A program made the position numbers and the translations under genes. DNA of 64,000 nucleotides from CAYNFR01 sp964616755 (lineage in GTDB: Bacteria > Bacteroidota > Bacteroidia > Chitinophagales > Saprospiraceae). Below the pieces are notes generated by a model. It made no database searches and was not told the DNA's origin. It saw only the letters and a program-made list of their open reading frames with translations. The stretch is from positions 62,001-126,000 of the forward strand of contig CAZTSI010000001.1 in assembly GCA_964616755.1 (NCBI GenBank). The letters are read 5' to 3'. Positions 55,795-64,000 of this stretch are shown here, in pieces. Position 1 is the first letter of the stretch. Every line of letters starts with the position of its first letter.

Positions 55795-56727
55795 TTGTTT
55801 GGCTTTTTCCAAGTGCTAAGCCTATATTTCAGACTCAAATGTCACACCTTGTCTTCATTGAACAATAATATTAGTCAAAATAGTATCATTTTTCACATTG
55901 GTTTGCCTAAATGTGGTTCTACAGCCATTCAATCCAAGCTATTCGAACAACAAACTTATCTACGCTCAAAGGGTATCTATTATCCATTAGATCACATCAT
56001 AACGGATCAATATGGCCCTAACCATCGCTTTTTAACGGAGATATTAAAAACGAATTCTAATGAGGCCGAAGCAATTGTGCAATCCATATTGGATGTGGCT
56101 ATTCAATCCTCTTGCACGACAACCATTCTATCGCACGAAGGTCTTACAAACCATTTCGTAGATATTCGGGATCATTTTTTTGCACTGTTGGCCTCCGTTA
56201 ACAAAACTCATACCATTAAAATATTGCTCGTATATCGACCGCTCAAGCACTTCTTTTATGCCTACTACAAACAAAATATTGTTAACCCGCCGACCAATGA
56301 TTCGCTCGGCTATGGCAGCCAATTAATGCCCATTGAATTTTTTACACTCCCGAGAGTGCAACAACTGCTTCGTGTCGGAACCATGATGTCAGATTTACTC
56401 TATAACTGCCCATTCGCGGAGCTGAACGTTTTACCCTATGGTGCTACCACCTTGCTCGATGGGCTCAATGCTTATCTTGGCATTGACTTGCCTGCTGGTA
56501 CTTTCAGAAAGAATGTTTCCTTATCCGATGGAAGTACTGAACACATACGAAGTCAAAACCACTTGTATTTTGACAATTTACCTCAAAGAGAAAAATGGAT
56601 AAATGCATTAAAACTCCGCCCAGAGGGGGACGCTTCATTTCACTATAATGACCCCATCCTCGATCTAACCTTAGACCTATTCGATCAAGAAAATCGAGAA
56701 ATCTTAGGCTCCTTTTTTCTATCGTAG
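55795..56727 (+). CDS. Sulfotransferase-like protein
   Basis: Up to 310 residues. IIFHIGLPKCGSTAIQSKLFEQ at about residue 30 is the 5'-phosphosulfate binding loop of PAPS-dependent sulfotransferases (PKCGST in place of PKxGTT), and ILLVYRPLKHFFYAYYKQ resembles the 3'-phosphate binding segment. No ATG is in frame; TTG at 55795 opens the frame but TTG 55858, just before the phosphate loop strand, is a better start. Sulfation of a surface glycan made by the neighbouring glycosyltransferase is inference. Confidence 0.65.
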   Translation: MFGFFQVLSLYFRLKCHTLSSLNNNISQNSIIFHIGLPKCGSTAIQSKLFEQQTYLRSKGIYYPLDHIITDQYGPNHRFLTEILKTNSNEAEAIVQSILDVAIQSSCTTTILSHEGLTNHFVDIRDHFFALLASVNKTHTIKILLVYRPLKHFFYAYYKQNIVNPPTNDSLGYGSQLMPIEFFTLPRVQQLLRVGTMMSDLLYNCPFAELNVLPYGATTLLDGLNAYLGIDLPAGTFRKNVSLSDGSTEHIRSQNHLYFDNLPQREKWINALKLRPEGDASFHYNDPILDLTLDLFDQENREILGSFFLS

Positions 56728-56951
56728 CTGGCAGATTATGCATGAAATCCCCTTTTGTTTCAACCCCAGTTCAGCTTGCTTTTTTGAATTGACTCGCGGA
56801 CAAGTTTGATAGAAAAGAAATGCTGATAGGATTCAAAAAACCAAATTGCTTATTTTCGCGTTCGCTTTACAAAAACTTTGCTGTGTATAGGATGTGTAAA
56901 TCGCTCATTAGTATAAAAGTGATTGGTGATAATTCAATCCTTTGAGCCATT

Positions 56952-57137
56952 ATGACAGATGTTGCAACAATGTACCGACCCTTAGTAGAAGCGAAGATTG
57001 CACAATTTGGCTATTTCGCTCTGCCGATTTTTGATCAGGCAACTACTTACCCCATAGGCATACCAATACTAGCAAAGAAAAAATGCTGCAAAAAGTATAA
57101 AAAAGGGAAACGCTGCAAGAATTGCCCAAAACGATAG
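56952..57137 (+). CDS. 61-residue Cys/Lys-rich protein
   Basis: Residues 1-41 hold a Tyr/Pro-containing segment (MYRPLVEAKIAQFGYFALPIFDQ) with no signal peptide; residues 42-61 are a dense Lys/Cys tail (KKKCCKKYKKGKRCKNC), giving four Cys as CC-x8-C-x2-C. The next gene, convergent 22 bp away, is ferritin. The pattern suggests metal, nucleic-acid or polyanion binding. An ATG at residue 7 is an alternative start. I do not recognise a named family. Confidence 0.6.
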   Translation: MTDVATMYRPLVEAKIAQFGYFALPIFDQATTYPIGIPILAKKKCCKKYKKGKRCKNCPKR

Positions 57138-57158
57138 AGCCTGTCAGGTACTTAAGGC

Positions 57159-57665
57159 TTAAGCTTCTTTACCAACTCCAACAGATAGTACGTCTTTATC
57201 AAATAAATATAGTCCACTCTTATCATCGCCGATTAGCTCCAACTTATCGTTGAGCGTTCGAGCTAATCCCTCTTCTTCAATCTGCTCAGACACATACCAT
57301 TGCAAGAAATTGTATGTCGCATAATCCTTCTCCCCTAAGGCAATATCTACCACCTTATTGATACTAGCGCTCACATATTCTTCATGATGCAGCAATTCTT
57401 TGAAGGCATGCTTTATACTAGGGAAGGTGAGTTGAGGCTGCACCAAAGCAGGCACCACTGCAAAACCACCCCTTTCATTAATAAACTTGATCAACTTTAG
57501 CATATGCATACGCTCTTCGTCGCTGTGTCGATAAAAGAAGGACGTGATGTTATCAATGCCTGGCTGAATCTCCGCCCATGAGGCCATAGCCAAATATACT
57601 TGTGAGGATTGAGCTTCTATTTTTACTTGCTCATTGAGCGCATCTTGAACTAGCTTTGATAACAT
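57159..57665 (-). CDS. Ferritin
   Basis: 168 residues of four-helix ferritin fold. Ferroxidase-site residues appear in VYLAMASWAE, RHSDEERMHMLKLIKFINERGG and LHHEEYVSASINKV. It stores iron as a 24-mer. It has a full-consensus promoter at 57711-57740. Confidence 0.95.
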   Translation of the reverse strand: MLSKLVQDALNEQVKIEAQSSQVYLAMASWAEIQPGIDNITSFFYRHSDEERMHMLKLIKFINERGGFAVVPALVQPQLTFPSIKHAFKELLHHEEYVSASINKVVDIALGEKDYATYNFLQWYVSEQIEEEGLARTLNDKLELIGDDKSGLYLFDKDVLSVGVGKEA

Positions 57666-57710
57666 ACTACTTTATTACTTTATGAAATGAGGACTACTTT
57701 TTTGATCGTA

Positions 57711-57740
57711 CAAAGGTAGCCTATGAAATGTATCTAACAA
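57711..57740 (-). promoter_or_regulatory. Promoter of ferritin
   Basis: Minus strand: TTG at 57740-57738, a 19-nt spacer, then TACCTTTG at 57718-57711, an exact match to the Bacteroidota promoter consensus. The ferritin ATG is 45 nt further on. Confidence 0.75.
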
Positions 57741-57904
57741 TAAATTTTGACCATGGTTGAATAATCCCGATTGAAAAAAGACACCTTTGGGCAAAAATCA
57801 TCCAAAATAGTTAACAATAATCACTCTCATAGCTTATTGCATTACCGTCAGTAAATATAACTTTTAGGTCATGGATCGATATAAAAGACAAACCTGATAA
57901 GTAT

Positions 57905-57912
57905 TACCTTTG
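57905..57912 (+). promoter_or_regulatory. -7 element before aguB
   Basis: TACCTTTG matches the -7 consensus 23 bp ahead of the ATG at 57936. No TTG lies 19-21 bp upstream, so this is a half-site only. Confidence 0.35.
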
Positions 57913-57935
57913 CACCCATCCAATATTAAGCGTCT

Positions 57936-58805
57936 ATGACAAAAGTGAATGTCGGAATAGCTCAAATGAGTTGTGTAAACGATAAAGATGAGAACCTCAA
58001 CAAAGCCATTGCCAATGTGCGTGACCTTGCAGCTAAGGGAGCACAAATTGTTTGTCTACAGGAACTCTTTACATCCTTATATTTTTGTGATGTCGAAGAT
58101 TATGACAATTTCTCATTAGCAGAATCGATACCTGGCCCTTCGACTGATCAACTATCGGAGGTAGCTCGTGAATGTAGCGTGGTGATCATCGCCTCACTAT
58201 TTGAAAAAAGAGCTCAAGGACTTTATCATAACACCGTAGCCGTACTAGATGCTGATGGTACATATCTCGGTAAATATCGAAAGATGCATATACCCGATGA
58301 TCCGTCGTTTTACGAAAAGTTTTATTTCACACCAGGGGATTTAGGATATAAAGTGTTTAAGACAAAATTTGCCACCTTTGGCGTATTAATCTGCTGGGAT
58401 CAATGGTATCCAGAGGCGGCACGTATTACATCGCTCATGGGTGCCGAAATACTTTTCTACCCTACGGCGATCGGCTGGGCAACTAGCCAAGACGAGATAA
58501 CCAATCAAGAACAATACAATGCCTGGCAAACCATTCAGCGCAGCCATGCGGTGGCGAATGGCGTGCACGTGGTCAGTGTCAACAGAGTAGGGTTTGAGCA
58601 AGAAGGAGCGATGAAGTTTTGGGGTGGCTCATTTGTCAGCAATCCTTTTGGCTCTGTGCTCTATCAAGCTCCTCACGAACAAGAAATAAATCATCTCCAA
58701 ACTATAGACCTTAGTAAGACAGATAGTTATCGTACGCATTGGCCATTCATGCGCGATCGCCGCATAGATTCTTATCAGCCGATCACTCAGCGTTATATCG
58801 ATTAA
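57936..58805 (+). CDS. aguB: N-carbamoylputrescine amidase
   Basis: 289 residues of nitrilase superfamily. The Glu-Lys-Cys triad is visible in IVCLQELFTSLYFC, LGKYRKMHIPDDPSFYEKFYF and VLICWDQWYPEAAR. The PDDPxFYEKFYF segment is typical of AguB. It hydrolyses N-carbamoylputrescine to putrescine, CO2 and ammonia. aguA starts 9 bp after its stop. Confidence 0.95.
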   Translation: MTKVNVGIAQMSCVNDKDENLNKAIANVRDLAAKGAQIVCLQELFTSLYFCDVEDYDNFSLAESIPGPSTDQLSEVARECSVVIIASLFEKRAQGLYHNTVAVLDADGTYLGKYRKMHIPDDPSFYEKFYFTPGDLGYKVFKTKFATFGVLICWDQWYPEAARITSLMGAEILFYPTAIGWATSQDEITNQEQYNAWQTIQRSHAVANGVHVVSVNRVGFEQEGAMKFWGGSFVSNPFGSVLYQAPHEQEINHLQTIDLSKTDSYRTHWPFMRDRRIDSYQPITQRYID

Positions 58806-58814
58806 TTGCTGCCA

Positions 58815-59873
58815 ATGATGACACAGGATATACCCACTCCCCGACAGTTAGGTTATTATTTTCCTCCCGAATGGCATCCACACAAAGCAACATGGCTCAG
58901 CTGGCCGCACAAAGAAGATAGCTGGCCGGGCAAGCTTCAAACAATCTTTCCACGCTATGTAGAGTTCATTAAATATCTGAGTTTAGGTGAGCAAGTTTGT
59001 ATCAATGTGGCTGACCAAATAATGGAAGATCAAGCTATGAGACTCTTGTCTCATGCTGCTGTAGATCTGGATAAAATACATTTCTATCATCATCCTACGA
59101 ACGATGCCTGGTGTCGAGATCATGGCCCAGCTTTTTTACTTCATCCAGATGGGCACAAGGCTATTGTCGATTGGGGATTTAATGCTTGGGGGGGCAAATA
59201 TCCACCGTTTGATCTTGATGATGTTATCCCGAGCTTGATTGCCAAGGCGCTTAGTCTACCCTGCTATTACCCTAATATTGTCATGGAAGGCGGGTCAGTA
59301 GAGTTCAACGGTGCTGGCACACTACTGACAAGTCGTTCATGTTTGCTCAATAAAAATCGTAATCCCTATCTCAATCAATCACAAATAGAAAACTATTTGA
59401 GAGAATACTACAATGTAGAGCAAGTACTTTGGGTCAGTGATGGTATCATCGGCGACGATACTGACGGCCATATCGACGACACCATTCGATTTGTCAATGC
59501 AGATACAGTAATAACCGTGATCGAATCAAATCGTGCAGATGAAAACTATCCAATTCTCCAACAAAATCTAAACGAATTAAAGAAGATGAGACTGATCAAT
59601 GGTCAAAAATTAACCATTGTCGAAATACCGATGCCGGATCCCGTAGTATTTGAAGATCAACGACTACCCGCAAGCTATGCGAACTATTATATCTCTAACC
59701 TTCATGTGATCGTACCTACCTACAGGTGCGCAAATGACCAAGTAGCCATAGATATTATTCAATCCTGTCATCCCGAGAGAGAAGTTATTGGTATTGACTC
59801 TACGGATATCATTTGGGGTTTGGGCAGCTTTCATTGTATGAGCCAGCAAGAGCCAGTTGGGTTGATAAGGTAA
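58815..59873 (+). CDS. aguA: Agmatine deiminase
   Basis: 352 residues from ATG 58815 (58818 is also possible; TTG 58806 is less likely). Guanidine-modifying fold: MTQDIPTPRQLGYYFPPEWHPHKATWLSWPH, NDAWCRDHGPAFL, IVMEGGSVEFNG, GDDTDGHIDDTIRFV, and the catalytic Cys in GLGSFHCMSQQEP. It makes N-carbamoylputrescine from agmatine, which AguB completes. Together they form the arginine-decarboxylase polyamine route; speA is not in this window. Confidence 0.95.
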   Translation: MMTQDIPTPRQLGYYFPPEWHPHKATWLSWPHKEDSWPGKLQTIFPRYVEFIKYLSLGEQVCINVADQIMEDQAMRLLSHAAVDLDKIHFYHHPTNDAWCRDHGPAFLLHPDGHKAIVDWGFNAWGGKYPPFDLDDVIPSLIAKALSLPCYYPNIVMEGGSVEFNGAGTLLTSRSCLLNKNRNPYLNQSQIENYLREYYNVEQVLWVSDGIIGDDTDGHIDDTIRFVNADTVITVIESNRADENYPILQQNLNELKKMRLINGQKLTIVEIPMPDPVVFEDQRLPASYANYYISNLHVIVPTYRCANDQVAIDIIQSCHPEREVIGIDSTDIIWGLGSFHCMSQQEPVGLIR

Positions 59874-59880
59874 AGTGGTA

Positions 59881-60787
59881 ATTTCCCTAGGTCATCTGCA
59901 AGAACAGCCATTTAATATTAAATATTTCGAAAACGCGACATGTATTCCTGCACATGCCCTTATAGTTCAATGGATTGCACATTGCTCAGCTTCATTGTTG
60001 AAATTGCATCTCCTGTCTAATTTTTTGAAAAACCACTTTGCTTCTCAATGCTTTGAATACAGGATCTATGCTCGTAAACAAAGCAACCCCCACTTCATTC
60101 TTTAAAATTGCCTGCTCTAAATAATGGATTGACCTTTCTTCATCGTCTCTTGCCGAATAAATCATGGCTATAAATAAATTAATGTGATGTTCTCCTTCAG
60201 ACATACGAGATTCAAGCTCCTTTAAATAATAATTTGACCTTGCTTTGTCACCCATCTCCCAATAAGTATTTGAAAGATAAGCATTCGTAAATGCCATAGG
60301 TATCTCTTAGTCCTCATATGCCCTTTGTAAATATTTTAATGCCATATCATACTTACCACCATGATAATAACTCCATCCTAAAAAAGTATTGTAATAATTG
60401 TTATTACTCTTTCCAACGGTTTTCAACAATACCTTCTGAGCCTCTTGATATTTTCCCTCAATCATATAAACATTTGCCTTGTCCGATGACAAAAGAAAAT
60501 TTTCCGGATCAAGCGACATTGACAAATCAATAGATTCTTTAGCCTTTTCCAGATCTAAGAGCGCAACATATGTCGAGGTAATAATACATGTACAAAAATT
60601 CGTTGGAATTCGTGGCCATGACTTAAGCTTCATTGCCATTTCAATATCTGATTTGGCATCTTCCACTTTATTGCGATAAAACAAATTCAACGACCCTCTT
60701 ACCAAATACGTATCTGAGCTTTTCGGTTTAATCTTGAATGACTGTTCTAGAAGTGGAGTCATCTTTGCAAAATAGCTATTTCCCTAG
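59881..60787. repeat. 10-bp direct repeat flanking an AT-rich segment
   Basis: ATTTCCCTAG occurs at 59881-59890 and at 60778-60787. Between them lies the broken TPR gene. The repeat could be a target-site duplication or a mark of illegitimate recombination; chance is possible at this length. Confidence 0.45.
59992..60762 (-). pseudogene. Broken tetratricopeptide-repeat protein (C-terminal part)
   Basis: Two open stretches share one frame: 60762-60307 (TPR-like LVRGSLNLFYRNKVEDAKSDIEMAM, then ALKYLQRAYED) and 60297-59992 (NAYLSNTYWEMGDKARSNYYLKELESRMS and SIDPVFKALRSKVVFQKIRQEM). They are separated by a single TAA at 60309-60307 with no frame change. The end resembles the C terminus of TPR-bearing transcription activators or cyclases (IDPVFxxLRxxxxFQ). 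A stop also precedes 60762, so the regulatory N-terminal domain is gone. Confidence 0.7.
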
Positions 60788-60796
60788 CGCCTCTAA

Positions 60797-60943
60797 TTAA
60801 TATTTGTACCGATAAATGGAGTTAATTATTGCAATTATTCCAAAAATTATAAAAGGAACACTCTTAAAATATAGTGCCGCTATAAATATTATAAAAGAAA
60901 GAATAATATTAGCTACTGCAAACTTTTTATTAAAATTAGACAT
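60797..60943 (-). CDS. Candidate 48-residue two-helix membrane peptide
   Basis: ATG 60943 to TAA 60797. Two hydrophobic helices (VANIILSFIIFIAALYF and FIIFGIIAIINSIY) joined by KSVP, with basic ends (NFNKKF and YRYKY): a typical small membrane protein with positive flanks. It sits upstream of the broken TPR gene, in AT-rich sequence. No family recognised. Confidence 0.45.
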   Translation of the reverse strand: MSNFNKKFAVANIILSFIIFIAALYFKSVPFIIFGIIAIINSIYRYKY

Positions 60944-61130
60944 GATTTCGGCCTTTAATTAAGTTCCTTGCAAGAAATTCCAATGGCATAAATAGAAGCA
61001 TCAGAGATAAGACTATTCATACATTCCATTTAGCTATATATCTTTACTTGAACCTAACATGTCTCTAAACAAGAATTCCATTAGATATGCTAAATATACG
61101 CTACCTGCACATACAACGTACCGTTGTTCC

Positions 61131-61162
61131 AAAAAAAAATAAGGGGCGACATATGCACCCCT
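61131..61162 (-). terminator. Rho-independent terminator of the PDZ gene
   Basis: Minus strand: AGGGG, a loop containing CATATG, CCCCT, then a run of nine T after TTA. It lies about 35 bp past the stop of the gene at 61197. Confidence 0.7.
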
Positions 61163-61196
61163 CATTCTCCATAATTATATGATCCTTTACTTCTTC

Positions 61197-62027
61197 CTAT
61201 CTGAATGAATCAGGTCTTTCGAGTAATGTTAGGCTCAACTTTTTCTCTTTGCCCTCCCTGAGTACTGTAAGTTCAACAATGTCGTTTGGCTCATAAAAAT
61301 GTAGTAATTGCAACAAGTCATTCATCGATCTAATACGAGCGCCATTTAACTTAGTTACAATATCACTCTTTGATAAACCAGCTTTCTGCGATGGCCCTCC
61401 AACAGCAACATCTTCTATCAAAGCACCTTCCTCTGCATCCAATATTCTCGCGCCCATATACGCCTTAGAGGCTCGATTTGCACTAGGGCCAAAGAACACG
61501 GCATTACCTCGAGGACCGCTAAAATGCGCCCCGCCCATAGCATCATCCATCAGTATTTCCACTTCTCTTTCGATCTCCCCATTTGGTGTAAATCGCATTT
61601 TCATACCTCTCATTTTTTCTCTTCCATCATCATTGTCATGATTCCATTCCATGTTGTCCATGTTCAGTTCTATCCTCTTCGACTTCCCATCTGTCCATTC
61701 ATGCTCCGAGTCGTCGTTCATAGTAATGATCTTGATCTTCTTACTTTTAGATGATCTTTCATTATCATCAAAGTTGATATCGACACCCTCTTCTTCTAGC
61801 TGTTTCTTAATGTCTTCAGGGATGGTGCCGTCGTCTTCCCAAGCGATCACCTTCTCCTGACCATCGGCTAGGATACTTACCTTAATATTTCGATCACCAT
61901 TCTCTGTAGAAATATTGACAGAAACTTCCTTTTGTTTTGTAACCTCAGTGGTTTTCTTCTCAATAGATTGAGAAAAAATTGGATAGGCTATCAATAACCA
62001 TCCGAATAGAAAGCAGATTTTTTTCAT
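61197..62027 (-). CDS. Exported PDZ-domain protein
   Basis: 276 residues with a signal peptide ending PIFSQ. Residues 30-180 are charged and low-complexity (Asp/Lys/Glu-rich; MRGMKMRFTPNGE); residues about 190-270 form a PDZ domain (YMGARILDAEEGALIEDVAVGGPSQKAGLSKSDIVTKLNG). No protease domain is seen, so it may be an adaptor that binds C-terminal tails in the periplasm. Terminator at 61131-61162. Confidence 0.85.
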   Translation of the reverse strand: MKKICFLFGWLLIAYPIFSQSIEKKTTEVTKQKEVSVNISTENGDRNIKVSILADGQEKVIAWEDDGTIPEDIKKQLEEEGVDINFDDNERSSKSKKIKIITMNDDSEHEWTDGKSKRIELNMDNMEWNHDNDDGREKMRGMKMRFTPNGEIEREVEILMDDAMGGAHFSGPRGNAVFFGPSANRASKAYMGARILDAEEGALIEDVAVGGPSQKAGLSKSDIVTKLNGARIRSMNDLLQLLHFYEPNDIVELTVLREGKEKKLSLTLLERPDSFR

Positions 62028-62146
62028 TGCAGGCAGATTTTTTTAATGATTTAATGTTTAAAAGAAATGTACGATTGTATAACGCGTTATCAAATGTAGT
62101 TACGCCATCAATATGCTAGTCTTAATAAAACTTTAAAGTATTTACA

Positions 62147-62602
62147 TTGAGCAAAATAAAACGTAATAAATCTAATCGCACAAAGGCATATTATTTGGGC
62201 GGAGCCAAGGCCATGAGCGAATTTATTGGCCGCAACATACAGTATCCTAGCGCCGCCCTTGATGCTAACATTCATGGCACTGTCGTGATTAAGCTTCATA
62301 TTGACCATAAAGGTTCGGTGACAAAGACTACGCTCATAGCCGGCATCGGAGCTGGTTGCGATGAAGAAGCTTTACGCGTCAGTAGCCTATTGGTCTTCTC
62401 AACACCCAAAACACCGCATGGAGGCAGAGTCTTTTATGCCAAAACAATTAATATTCATTTTTCCTCTCCTTTCTTCCCAAGCAACAATAACACACGCGTA
62501 ATTGATGAATTAAGTCAAAAGCAGCCAACCCACAGCCAAACATTGGAGCAAAACTCCTCGGACGACCCCAACTCCTCATATACAAAGATTCAGAATCCAT
62601 AG
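62147..62602 (+). CDS. Stand-alone TonB C-terminal domain protein
   Basis: 151 residues from TTG; an ATG at 62213 inside the domain is an alternative. The TonB C-terminal fold is visible: EFIGRNIQYPSAALDANIHGTVVIKLHIDHKG, then GAGCDEEALRVSSLLVFSTPK. The expected N-terminal membrane anchor and proline linker are missing. The C-terminal 40 residues are Asn/Ser/Gln-rich. Either the gene is truncated or it is a soluble partner; no TonB-dependent receptor is near. Confidence 0.75.
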   Translation: MSKIKRNKSNRTKAYYLGGAKAMSEFIGRNIQYPSAALDANIHGTVVIKLHIDHKGSVTKTTLIAGIGAGCDEEALRVSSLLVFSTPKTPHGGRVFYAKTINIHFSSPFFPSNNNTRVIDELSQKQPTHSQTLEQNSSDDPNSSYTKIQNP

Positions 62603-62790
62603 CCATATTATTGGTTACATGCACAAAGTCAAGACACAAATAATGTACTTGAAGCCCAATTTTAGTCCTAAAATGTGTCGTAGCATCTCATTAGTCTTAT
62701 TTGTCTAAAGAAAGTATTATATTTGTCATCCGATTGGTGAAGAGGGGACAAAAAGTTCCCTTTTTTTATATCTGAAATTTTGCTTAGCTG

Positions 62791-63231
62791 ATGCTAGAAG
62801 ACTCGTTGACAAAGGTCCTTGAAGAATTGTTTGATCAGGAAGATTACAAGCACTGTTTTTTGGTAGACATTGAAGTTAAGCCAAAGTCAAAAGTAGAAGT
62901 GTACATAGATGCGGATGATGGTCTGACTCTTGGTGTTTGTCAAAAAATAAGCCGTTATCTCGAAGGTTTTATTGACGAAAACAATTGGCTTGGGGAGAAA
63001 TACATTTTGGAAGTTTCATCCCCGGGTATCGAAAGACCCTTGAAATTTTTGCGACAGTATAAGAAAAACATTGGTCGGACATTGAAAGTAAGCCTAAATG
63101 AGGGCAAAAACGTCGAGGGGAAATTGACTCAAGTAACAGATGTAAATATTGTGTTACAAGACAAGAACTCCTCGCAAGAAATAGCGTTAAATAATATTAC
63201 TAAAGCACAAGTTATTGTGAGTTTTAAATAG
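62791..63231 (+). CDS. rimP: Ribosome maturation factor RimP
   Basis: 146 residues. YILEVSSPGIERPLKFLRQYKKNIGR and VEVYIDADDGLTLGVCQKISRYLE are the RimP signatures. It helps 30S assembly. The classical rimP-nusA order follows, with 5 bp between genes. A TATATTTG at 62717-62724 may be the -7 element; it lacks a TTG at 19-21 bp. Confidence 0.95.
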   Translation: MLEDSLTKVLEELFDQEDYKHCFLVDIEVKPKSKVEVYIDADDGLTLGVCQKISRYLEGFIDENNWLGEKYILEVSSPGIERPLKFLRQYKKNIGRTLKVSLNEGKNVEGKLTQVTDVNIVLQDKNSSQEIALNNITKAQVIVSFK

Positions 63232-63236
63232 TTTCT

Positions 63237-64000
63237 ATGAATCTGATCGAATCATTTTCAGAATTTAAGGCCGGAAAAAATATCGACAGGCCTACCATGG
63301 TAAGAGTGTTAGAAGATGTATTTCGGACGCTTATCAAAAAGAAATATGGCACTGACGAGCATTTTGACATTATTGTCAACACGGCAGGCGACCTCGAAAT
63401 TTGGCGAGTGCGCGAAATTGTGCCTGACGGCGAGGTAACCGATGATCGCGCCCAAGTCTCCATAACTGAAGCTCAAGAAATCGACGGAGATTATGATATA
63501 GGCGAAGAGTGCTATGAACAATTAGCCCTGGATGAATTCGGACGTCGATCCGTGCTTGCTGCTCGCCAAACACTTATTTCGAGAATTATGGAGCTCGAAA
63601 AGGACGAAGTTTACAAGCGATATTCTGATCGTATAGGTGACGTCGTGATCGGCGAAGTACATCAGATCCTTAAAAGAGAAATTCTTATTCTCGATGACGT
63701 GTCTGGCAATGAATTGATTTTGCCAAGAAGCGAAATGATTAAAGGCGACTATTTTAGAAAAGGAGATATTGTAAGATCGGTGATCAAAAAAGTCGATATG
63801 CGCAATAACAATCCGGTTGTTGTTATTTCTCGTACGGACAATGCGTTCTTAGAAAAACTTCTAGAGCAAGAAGTACCTGAAATTGAGGATGGTCTTATTA
63901 CCATCAAAAATATCGTACGTATACCTGGCGAAAGAGCAAAGGTAGCCGTAGAATCATATGATGATCGCATCGACCCTGTCGGCGCTTGTGTCGGTATGAA
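63237..64000 (+). CDS. nusA: Transcription termination/antitermination factor NusA (partial)
   Basis: ATG 63237 to the window end, 254 residues visible. N-terminal RNA-polymerase binding domain (MVRVLEDVFRTLIKKKYG, EIWRVREIVPD), S1 domain (DVVIGEVHQILKREIL, ILPRSEMIKGDYFRKGD) and the start of KH1 (NNPVVVISRT, VRIPGERAKVAVES). It modulates pausing and termination. The rest, KH2 and tail, lies beyond 64000; infB would be expected to follow. Confidence 0.96.
   Translation, partial: MNLIESFSEFKAGKNIDRPTMVRVLEDVFRTLIKKKYGTDEHFDIIVNTAGDLEIWRVREIVPDGEVTDDRAQVSITEAQEIDGDYDIGEECYEQLALDEFGRRSVLAARQTLISRIMELEKDEVYKRYSDRIGDVVIGEVHQILKREILILDDVSGNELILPRSEMIKGDYFRKGDIVRSVIKKVDMRNNNPVVVISRTDNAFLEKLLEQEVPEIEDGLITIKNIVRIPGERAKVAVESYDDRIDPVGACVGM

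Overview
The window looks like a chromosomal stretch of a Bacteroidota member, probably of the Saprospiraceae/Saprospiria type (lineage is inference). The evidence is type IX secretion (T9SS) sorting domains (26886-27635, 27814-32691, 46563-48686), a gliding-motility-type C-terminal domain, a large PorU-like C25 peptidase, a DUF1501/DUF1800 pair, and promoters that fit the Bacteroidota pattern TTG-N19-21-TAnnTTTG (before both tRNA genes, ferritin, the C25 peptidase and a TlpA-like lipoprotein). Coding density is high, genes lie on both strands, and I see no phage, insertion sequence, CRISPR array or rRNA.

Layout. 1-2314: AraC-type regulator divergent from a PhyH dioxygenase plus SDR dehydrogenase pair. 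2545-5058: tightly packed unit of two thioredoxin-fold exported proteins and an outer-membrane barrel candidate. 5813-5886: tRNA-Asn. 6107-9114: desaturase and two glycosyltransferases, one lacking a normal start codon. 9130-11930: three-subunit proton-translocating transhydrogenase. 12148-12483: decayed chimera of mscL and aconitase. 12869-17529: CotH-like surface protein, mscL, aconitase. 17648-21164: GCS2-CBS fusion and secreted amidohydrolase. 21443-21515: tRNA-Phe. 21604-23359: DNA alkyl repair and an RNA helicase. 23438-32691: surface and secretion block (DUF1501, DUF1800, discoidin-like T9SS protein, C25 peptidase).

32841-39295: glycosyltransferase, rsmG, MscS channel, SulP transporter and lipid-anchored ADP-ribosylglycohydrolase. 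39778-46353: NifU-like Fe-S carrier, RadA, DCC protein, purine nucleoside phosphorylase, TraB-like lipoprotein, gamma carbonic anhydrase, RsmI. 46563-51723: T9SS/gliding protein, LptC, PBP1A. 52091-54755: HtpG and MoaE/MoaD. 54776-59873: glycosyltransferase, sulfotransferase-like protein, a tiny Cys/Lys-rich protein, ferritin, and the two-step agmatine-to-putrescine pathway (AguA, AguB). 59881-60943: AT-rich patch with a broken TPR gene between 10-bp direct repeats and an unlisted 48-residue membrane peptide. 61197-64000: PDZ protein, stand-alone TonB C-terminal domain, and the start of the rimP-nusA operon, cut by the window edge.

Most of the window is core metabolism and envelope biology. 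The most unusual signals are the mscL/acn chimeric pseudogene, two or three very small membrane ORFs, a glycosyltransferase without ATG/GTG/TTG at its evident N terminus, the GCS2-CBS fusion, and the coupled thioredoxin/thioredoxin/outer-membrane operon. I do not see a clear large new defence or biosynthetic system.
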